38,238 nt of DNA from positions 1-38,238 of the forward strand of contig JAEUHE010000131.1 in the NCBI GenBank assembly GCA_016793885.1, in the 5' to 3' direction. Positions 32,817-38,238 of this stretch are shown in pieces (the first letter of the stretch is position 1; the number at the start of each line of letters is the position of its first letter). The position numbers and the translations under genes are program-made. The stretch comes from Verrucomicrobiales bacterium (lineage in GTDB: Bacteria > Verrucomicrobiota > Verrucomicrobiia > Limisphaerales > UBA11320). The notes under the pieces are model-generated. The model was not told where the DNA came from and made no database searches. It saw only the letters and a list, made by a program, of their open reading frames with translations.

Positions 32817-35480
32817 ATGTCCGAGATTTCCAAAGCCTACGAGCCGCAAGCCGTCGAGGAGAAGTGGTATCAATTCTGGTTGGACCAGAACTGCTTTCAT
32901 GCGGACGCCCACTCCTCCAAGCCCGCCTTCTCGATCGTCATCCCTCCGCCCAATGTCACCGGAATGCTGACGCTAGGCCATGTGCTCAACAACACCATCC
33001 AGGATATCCTCGCGCGCAAGGCCCGGATGCAAGGCTATGAGGTCCTCTGGCTTCCGGGCACCGATCATGCCGGCATTGCCACGCAGACCGTGGTGGAACG
33101 CACCCTGAAAAAACAGGGAACGATCAAACATCGGAACGATCTGGGCCGGGAGAAATTCCTCGAGAAGGTCTGGGAATGGAAGGAAAAGCACGGCGGCATC
33201 ATCATCCAACAGCTGAAGAAGCTGGGTGCTTCCTGCGACTGGTCCAGAGAGCGCTTCACCATGGACGAGGGCTATTCCAAAGCCGTGGCCGGGGTGTTCG
33301 TTGACCTCTATCGCAAAGGGCTCATCTACCGCGGAAAGCGGATGGTGAACTGGTGCCCCGCTTCTCAAACCGCTCTCTCCGATGAGGAGGTTGAGCCGAA
33401 ACAGCAGCAGGGTTGGATGTACCACTTCAAGGTGGAAGTTGCCGAGGAGCCCGGCACGTTCCTCACCATCGCAACCACCCGACCCGAAACCATACCGGGC
33501 GACAGCGCCGTGGCAGTCAATCCCAAGGACCCGCGCTACGCCCGCTTCATCGGCAAACACGTGCTGCGCCCCCTGCCCGTCGAATTCGCTCGCGAGCAAA
33601 AACTGATTCCGATCATCGGCGACGAACACGTCGATTTCGAGTTCGGCACGGGCGTGCTTAAAGTGACCCCGGCTCACGACAAGGCTGACTTCGAAATCGG
33701 GCTTCGCCACCGCCTGCCCGTGATCGAGGTCATCGAGGCCGACGGCACCATGGGACCGCTCGCCGGACGCGATCTCGCCGGCTTGGAACGTTTCGCCGCC
33801 CGCAAAGCCGCGCTCGAGATTCTTAAGGGCCTCGGGGTCCTCGAAAAGGAGGAGCGTCACACCAACAATGTCGGCTACAGCCAGCGCGCTGATGTTCCCA
33901 TCGAACCCCGGCTTTCCGAACAGTGGTTCCTCAAATACCCCAGCCTGAAACCCGCTCGTGAAGTCGTCGCGAGCGGCAAGATGAAATTCTATCCGGATCG
34001 ATGGGCCAAGGTCTATGACCACTGGCTCGAGAACATCCAGGACTGGTGCATCAGCCGTCAGCTTTGGTGGGGGCACCAGGTCCCCGTGTGGTATCGAACC
34101 GTGAATGGCCAGCAGGAGATCCATTGCGATGTGAAACCACCTACCGGCGAGGGGTGGACACAGGATACCGACGTGCTCGACACCTGGTTCAGCTCGTGGC
34201 TGTGGGCCTACGAGACGATGGATGCCGCCACTCGTAAGAAGTTTTATCCGACCAGCGTGTTGGTGACCGGACCCGACATCATCTTCTTCTGGGTGGCGCG
34301 GATGATTTTCGCCGGCTTCGAATACATGGGAGACCTTCCCTTCCACGAAGTGTATTACACCGGCATCATTCGCGACAAACAGGGCCGGAAAATGTCGAAG
34401 AGTCTCGGCAACTCCCCGGATCCGCTGGATCTGATCGCCAAGTTCGGCGCCGACGCCCTGCGATTTGGCGTCATGCGCAGCGCGCCCCTCGGGCAGGATA
34501 TCCTCTTCGATGAACAGAACGTCGAACTCGGGCGGAACTTTGCCAACAAGCTATGGAATGCCTGCCGCTTCCGGCTCATGCAAGGCGGCCCCCTCGAAGG
34601 AGAGATCGACCCGCGCCATCTCAATAGCGAGGACAAATGGATCCTGCTCAAGCTCCACGCTGCCCTGCAGGAACTCGAGATCGCCTTCAAGGAATACAAC
34701 TTCAGCCAGGCAGCCCAAGCCCTCTACCGCTTCTTCTGGAGCGAGTATTGCGATTGGTATGTGGAGGCCTGCAAGGCGGTGTTCTTTGGCACGGATGAGG
34801 CCAAGAAGACTCACAAAGTCGCGGTCATGGACTTCATCCTCAGTCACACCATCCGACTGTTCCACCCATTCATGCCCTTCATCACCGAAGAGCTATGGAA
34901 TTCGATGGGCTACAACCAGGACCTGCCAGAGGGCCAAGGGGGTCGCACCATCATGAATGCGCCTTGGCCCAAACCCTTCGATCAGGATTTCCTCTCTCAC
35001 TACGGGCTCGACCAGTGCTACCTCGAAACGGTGGACGCCAAGTTCGAACTAGTAACCCAGGGACGCAATCTCCGACGGACCGCCAACATCGCTCCTAACA
35101 AGAAAGCCAAGTTTTTCTGCAAGCCCAAGCAGGGATTCTCGAATCACGAGGTGGAGGTTTTCCGCATTCTCCTAAACGCCGAAAGCTTTGTGGTGGATGA
35201 GAACTATCAGGCCTCCAAGGGCGTGATCACCACCAGCACCCCGGTGGGAGAACTATATCTCTCACTCGAAGGTCTGGTGGATGTCGAGGCCGAGCGCAGC
35301 CGACTCACGAAGGAACTCGATAAGATCAAAGCCGAGATCGGCAAGGTCCAGGACAAGCTGGCCAACCCGGCGTTCACTCAAAAGGTACCGCCTCAAGTCC
35401 TCGCCGAACATCAGCAGCGACTATTGGACTGGCAATCGAAGCTCGCCAGCACTCAAGCGGCGCTGGATGCAGTGGGGTGA
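32817..35480 (+). CDS. valS: Valyl-tRNA synthetase
   Basis: An 887-residue class I synthetase that charges tRNA-Val. The HIGH-equivalent motif is PPPNVTGMLTLGH (ending near residue 54) and the KMSKS motif lies near residue 525 (GRKMSKSLGNSPDP). The editing domain that removes mischarged threonine is present (~190-345, with TIATTRPETIPGDSAVAVNP). WCISRQLWWGHQVPVWY and DTWFSSWLWAYE are further family blocks. The C-terminal ~70 residues form the coiled-coil tRNA-binding arm (VEAERSRLTKELDKIKAEI). Length is normal. It follows cimA with a 51-bp gap and is likely co-transcribed. It converges on a membrane protein gene with only 17 bp between stops. Confidence 0.97.
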   Translation: MSEISKAYEPQAVEEKWYQFWLDQNCFHADAHSSKPAFSIVIPPPNVTGMLTLGHVLNNTIQDILARKARMQGYEVLWLPGTDHAGIATQTVVERTLKKQGTIKHRNDLGREKFLEKVWEWKEKHGGIIIQQLKKLGASCDWSRERFTMDEGYSKAVAGVFVDLYRKGLIYRGKRMVNWCPASQTALSDEEVEPKQQQGWMYHFKVEVAEEPGTFLTIATTRPETIPGDSAVAVNPKDPRYARFIGKHVLRPLPVEFAREQKLIPIIGDEHVDFEFGTGVLKVTPAHDKADFEIGLRHRLPVIEVIEADGTMGPLAGRDLAGLERFAARKAALEILKGLGVLEKEERHTNNVGYSQRADVPIEPRLSEQWFLKYPSLKPAREVVASGKMKFYPDRWAKVYDHWLENIQDWCISRQLWWGHQVPVWYRTVNGQQEIHCDVKPPTGEGWTQDTDVLDTWFSSWLWAYETMDAATRKKFYPTSVLVTGPDIIFFWVARMIFAGFEYMGDLPFHEVYYTGIIRDKQGRKMSKSLGNSPDPLDLIAKFGADALRFGVMRSAPLGQDILFDEQNVELGRNFANKLWNACRFRLMQGGPLEGEIDPRHLNSEDKWILLKLHAALQELEIAFKEYNFSQAAQALYRFFWSEYCDWYVEACKAVFFGTDEAKKTHKVAVMDFILSHTIRLFHPFMPFITEELWNSMGYNQDLPEGQGGRTIMNAPWPKPFDQDFLSHYGLDQCYLETVDAKFELVTQGRNLRRTANIAPNKKAKFFCKPKQGFSNHEVEVFRILLNAESFVVDENYQASKGVITTSTPVGELYLSLEGLVDVEAERSRLTKELDKIKAEIGKVQDKLANPAFTQKVPPQVLAEHQQRLLDWQSKLASTQAALDAVG

Positions 35481-35497
35481 ACCGTACGGATGAGTGG

Positions 35498-36019
35498 TCA
35501 ACGAGGAGGCAAGCGCTGGAGCTCCTCCAGCCGGCGTATCCAGCGTAGGCAGATCCACAGGGGGATCGCGCCGAAAACCCCGAAGGAGCAGTCGATCAGT
35601 CGCCAACCGAAGGGGATCCCACGTAGCGGACCACAGATGAGCGCGAGCGGGATCACGAGCGCGCAGGCGATCAATCCTGCCTGCACCACCCATACATTAC
35701 GCACCGGATCCACAAAAACCCCGATGAAAAAGACAGCGATCACGAGATGAGCGAATGCCAGCCAATCTGTGCCGTATGCCAGCCAGGGGTACCGACCATA
35801 AGCATCATGCAGCCCATCGCGCACCGTGAGTATCCAATGATCAAGACCGCTGGCGTTCACGCTGGAAACTCCACCATCCAAACCGCGAATCTTCACCAGG
35901 ATATCCAGTTCCTGCTCCAAAGGGAAAGCGGTCAGTCCGCTGAGCACCAACCCAACGAGGAAAGCGCCGAGCGTCCAGCGTAGACGCCTGAGAAGTTGAT
36001 CTGCTTCTTGGTTCGTCAT
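35498..36019 (-). CDS. Four-helix integral membrane protein
   Basis: A 173-residue protein with four likely membrane segments: TLGAFLVGLVLSGLTAFPL, DWLAFAHLVIAVFFIGVFV, VVQAGLIACALVIPLALIC, and a last one around DCSFGVFGAIPLWICL. The loop after helix 1 is about 55 residues long and includes a WLAYGTDW block. I do not recognise the family. The ATG at 36019 follows the stop of the upstream small membrane protein by one base (TGA, A/T, ATG arrangement), so the two are translated together. Confidence 0.75.
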   Translation of the reverse strand: MTNQEADQLLRRLRWTLGAFLVGLVLSGLTAFPLEQELDILVKIRGLDGGVSSVNASGLDHWILTVRDGLHDAYGRYPWLAYGTDWLAFAHLVIAVFFIGVFVDPVRNVWVVQAGLIACALVIPLALICGPLRGIPFGWRLIDCSFGVFGAIPLWICLRWIRRLEELQRLPPR

Positions 36020-36020
36020 A

Positions 36021-36329
36021 TCAGCCGGGCCTGGAGGTTTGGGACGGTCGGACTGAGGTGCTGGCAGGTCCTACAACCCCTCGGGCGCATAGCCCTACGC
36101 CCACGACGAAACAGAGTGCAGCCGCCGAGACCAGGCCGACAAACTCTAGCAACCCCACCCAGCGCATGGATCCAGGTATCAGGAAAGCCAGACCAGCTTC
36201 GCCTGCCCCGCGACTCAGGAAGTCGACCAACAGCGTCGCGATGGCACACGCAGCCGTCAACCACACCAGGCCACCCACCAACCAACCTAAACGGCGCACG
36301 ACTCGTTTCAATGGAGCGGAGGTCTTCAC
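36021..36329 (-). CDS. Small two-helix membrane protein
   Basis: A 102-residue protein starting at GTG. Two membrane segments are evident: LGWLVGGLVWLTAACAIATLL and VGLLEFVGLVSAAALCFVVG. The N-terminus is basic (LKRVVRRLG) and the C-terminal ~20 residues are polar and flexible. The family is not recognised. Its stop lies one base before the start of the next membrane protein gene, which supports both being real and functionally linked. Confidence 0.55.
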   Translation of the reverse strand: MKTSAPLKRVVRRLGWLVGGLVWLTAACAIATLLVDFLSRGAGEAGLAFLIPGSMRWVGLLEFVGLVSAAALCFVVGVGLCARGVVGPASTSVRPSQTSRPG

Positions 36330-36859
36330 TTGTTCCTATAGACTCAGGTGTAACCACTTTAGGAAGCGGTCCTGAGCGGCTTAGAGTTCATCAGTTGCAC
36401 ACCCCTGCAACGCACCCTCATCGCCACCGTAGCCCGGACATCCCTCCGGAAGGAAGTCGAAAAGCGGTAGAGGGCTGCAAGTGGGTGAGATGCAGGTAGA
36501 ATTCAGCGTGCAACTTCCTGTGATAGTGCGGGCTTTCAGCCCTCCGCGTGTGTGGGGTAAGGAAACCTGGGGTTATCACCCCAGGCTGGAATGGTGCTGG
36601 GCCTATGGCCCGCAGACTCCAACGCCACGCGCGAATCCCATACGAATCTGGGCTCAATGGTCTGGGCTCGGGCTGGTATTGGGTCGAAGGCTCCTCGGGC
36701 TTCAGCACCAACGGTGCGCCTTATCCCAGCCTGGGGTGACAACCCCAGGTAAACATCCCCTCTCTTATCCAGGGCTGAAAGCCCGGGATAAGGCCGCCGA
36801 CGGCACCAACAGGAATTGCGCCAACACGGTTCCACAAAACCGACTGCCCACCAGCCAGA
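36330..36859. other. Intergenic stretch with second palindromic element copy
   Basis: The 530 bp hold an imperfect palindrome near 36440-36453 (TCCCTCCGGAAGGA) and the second ~280-bp element (36522-36802). The small membrane protein genes must be transcribed from the left part. No separate gene is convincing. Confidence 0.5.
36522..36802 (+). repeat. Nested palindromic dispersed element, copy 2
   Basis: Same layout as the copy at 22719: outer arms GGGCTTTCAGCCCT and AGGGCTGAAAGCCC; inner hairpins at 36566-36585 and 36730-36749; middle hairpins GGGCC-TAT-GGCCC and GCACC-AAC-GGTGC. Changes relative to copy 1 fall mainly in loops (TGT to TAT, GAC to AAC, TTGTC to TTATC), while the stems are kept. 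Confidence 0.85.
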
Positions 36860-37147
36860 TCACCGCAGCGCGAACATAAGCCCGATCAGTTCACCGCTCT
36901 CGCGAACCGTGGCTTTGCGACCGTGGGTTTCCTCGAAACGACGAAGTGCAAACTGCGCGACGGCTGCATCCTCGATCGAACCACCAAAGATTCCCACCAG
37001 ATAGCTCAGATCGGCCGGATTGTCCGCATCCAAGACATCCGACTCCTGACGAGCTTTCCCACCCGAGGATGGCGCCGATCCAACCAACAGCCATACAATG
37101 AACCCCAGGGCGATGAAGGTGGCAAAGATTCCCCAGATATGTTCCAT
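36860..37147 (-). CDS. Small single-helix membrane protein
   Basis: A 95-residue protein with one N-terminal membrane helix (IWGIFATFIALGFIVWLLVG), a polar linker (SSGGKARQESDV), and a helical soluble domain: LSYLVGIFGGSIEDAAVAQF, then EETHGRKATVRESGELIGLM. The ATG at 37147 fits; the TTG at 37222 would add an unlikely N-terminus. The soluble part is predicted to face the cytoplasm by charge. Family not recognised. It stands alone between the palindromic element and the dioxygenase gene. Confidence 0.6.
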   Translation of the reverse strand: MEHIWGIFATFIALGFIVWLLVGSAPSSGGKARQESDVLDADNPADLSYLVGIFGGSIEDAAVAQFALRRFEETHGRKATVRESGELIGLMFALR

Positions 37148-37309
37148 GGTGATAAAATAGATCTCGGAATAGAACTCCGCCAGTAAAGTTTCAATGCCAG
37201 TCCATGGCTGATCATTAACCAAAAAAGACTTAGAATCTCGTTCTGCGGGGTGGCCACCCGGGTTAGTCCTTGGTTCCAGGGCTTTCTGGGCGACGGCCTG
37301 CCAGAATTC

Positions 37310-37330
37310 ACCCCGACTCGGAGTCGGGGT
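37310..37330 (-). terminator. Hairpin after the dioxygenase gene
   Basis: ACCCCGACTC, one base, GAGTCGGGGT: a perfect 10-bp stem 22 nt after the stop of the dioxygenase gene. There is no T-tract, so it may act as a weak terminator or as an mRNA-end stabiliser. Confidence 0.45.
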
Positions 37331-37351
37331 GGGGACAAGTCCGACAGGCTG

Positions 37352-37882
37352 CTAGGCCGACTCGTTCCAATCAAGGCCACCAGGCAAGGCAAAGCCCGCA
37401 TACTCCAGATGCAACACGCGGCGATGATGTCCACGGGTAGAACGACCCGAAGCATGAAGCAACAAAGGCCGCATCAGCAGCACATCGCCGGCCGAGGCCA
37501 AGCAGAGAAACTCGGGCTGTTCAGCCCGCAACCTCTGGATTCTCTCGGCCGAAAGCCGACCCCAGCGATGCGAACCTGGCAGCACGCGAAGAGCCCCATT
37601 CGATGCGTCGGCGTCGTCCAGATGCAGCCGCACGGTAATCATCTGCTCAAGAAGTTCCACCGGAGGTTGGACATGAGATATTCCATCCTTAGTGCTCCAC
37701 GGCCCAAAGCCCGGCACTTCGTGACGCGCGCGAACCGCCAGCGTCAGATCTTGATGCCAGGGAACAGCCCAATTCGTGTCCGACGATTTATCGAAGTAAA
37801 TAGCACGCACGCAAACGGGCTCCAGCGGAAGATGCGGACGGACAAGCTCGAGTAACGCCCTGGATCGCGACAGCTCAGCCAC
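37352..37882 (-). CDS. PhyH-type Fe(II)/2-oxoglutarate dioxygenase, 5-prime end unclear
   Basis: From the GTG at 37882 the frame gives 176 residues of a phytanoyl-CoA dioxygenase-like protein. WHQDLTL supplies the iron-binding His43 and Asp45, LLLHASGRST the second His (143), and RGHHRRVLHLEY a candidate arginine for 2-oxoglutarate. Between them is NGALRVLPGSHRWG, typical of the family. The same frame stays open upstream to a TAA at 38116-38114, and its translation there still looks like the family (EQRGFARAIGFLSADDQRQL), yet it contains no ATG, GTG or TTG. The true N-terminus may use a rare start such as CTG (38035) or ATC (38014), or the gene may be broken. Substrate unknown. Confidence 0.75.
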   Translation of the reverse strand: MAELSRSRALLELVRPHLPLEPVCVRAIYFDKSSDTNWAVPWHQDLTLAVRARHEVPGFGPWSTKDGISHVQPPVELLEQMITVRLHLDDADASNGALRVLPGSHRWGRLSAERIQRLRAEQPEFLCLASAGDVLLMRPLLLHASGRSTRGHHRRVLHLEYAGFALPGGLDWNESA

Positions 37883-38238
37883 ACAAACATCGGCTAGAAG
37901 GCCACGACGGCCGGCGCCGAATACCGGTCCAAGGGCAACAATCAGCTGCCGCTGATCATCCGCCGAGAGAAAACCAATCGCCCGGGCGAAACCACGCTGC
38001 TCAACCTGCTGGATCCTGGATTCACTCGAGGACAGGGTGCCTACAGCCGCAGGGGCCTGCTGGGCGTGGGGCCTGAATCCCCCCTGTAGAGGTCTGTCCC
38101 GAATGGCAGTTAGTTAGCGCTTCGAAGAAATGCGGTATTTGGGACCGAAGACGCTGTTTTTGTAGTATCGGTTTCGATGGGAAATTTCGCGAAACGTTCT
38201 CCGATGTTTCATCAGGAGCGGATAAGGCTTAGGTCTGC
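37883..38238. other. Window end: upstream part of the dioxygenase frame and unassigned sequence
   Basis: Positions 37883 to about 38035 read as the N-terminal part of the dioxygenase in the minus frame. Beyond 38116 I see no clear gene; a plus-strand frame from an ATG at 38177 is open to the window edge but has only 20 codons and cannot be judged. Confidence 0.4.

Noticed and set aside
32973-34346. 457-codon frame on the minus strand
   Set aside because: It lies opposite valS, whose motifs are complete.
1-38238. CRISPR array, rRNA, or mobile-element genes
   Set aside because: No regularly spaced repeats, no rRNA-like blocks, and no transposase or integrase-like translation were seen in the window.

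Overview
The window looks like chromosomal DNA from a GC-rich member of the Verrucomicrobiota (a Pedosphaera/Limisphaera-type lineage is the best guess) or a close PVC relative. The grounds are a DUF1549/DUF1553 c-type cytochrome protein paired with a DUF1501 protein, a CotH-kinase secreted protein, PQQ propellers with LamG domains, a DUF6600-like tryptophan-rich lipoprotein, a lysine-rich RpoD, and dispersed palindromic repeats. This placement is inference from family content. No rRNA, tRNA, CRISPR, integrase or transposase was seen.

Region 1 (1-24636) is mostly an island of exported proteins. It holds a double-NIPSNAP protein (580-1350), the DUF1549/DUF1553-DUF1501 pair on the minus strand (6005-1475), and a secreted alpha/beta hydrolase (6108-6887). 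Next comes a three-gene minus-strand operon with 4-nt start/stop overlaps (12489-7143): a calcium-repeat protein, a LamG / fibronectin-like / methyltransferase-like / PQQ-propeller fusion, and a second PQQ propeller. Divergent from it is a glucose/sorbosone dehydrogenase fused to a diheme cytochrome-like tail (12580-15828). An SGNH esterase, a three-repeat secreted protein and a large CotH protein follow on the minus strand. Four of these proteins end in a similar short module with an invariant Trp and a terminal aromatic-aromatic-Arg motif. The set suggests extracellular or periplasmic breakdown and oxidation of carbohydrate-type substrates, with electrons passed to c-type hemes. No glycoside hydrolase is present to name the substrate.

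Region 2 (23230-35480) is largely housekeeping: argH, a tryptophan-rich lipoprotein with a long Pro/Ser/Ala tail, rpoD with its own promoter and a strong terminator, a single-domain response regulator, a small conserved-looking beta-rich protein, and cimA-valS behind a good sigma-70 promoter. The last pair links the citramalate route to isoleucine with valyl-tRNA charging.

Region 3 (35498-38238) has a pair of small membrane proteins, a one-helix membrane protein, and a PhyH-type dioxygenase whose open frame continues upstream without any usual start codon.

Intergenic spaces carry repeats: a ~280-bp nested palindromic element in two direct copies (22719-22999 and 36522-36802), a shorter element in three copies (near 17140, 22580 and 29690), and strong perfect palindromes near 385-440 and 1436-1474.
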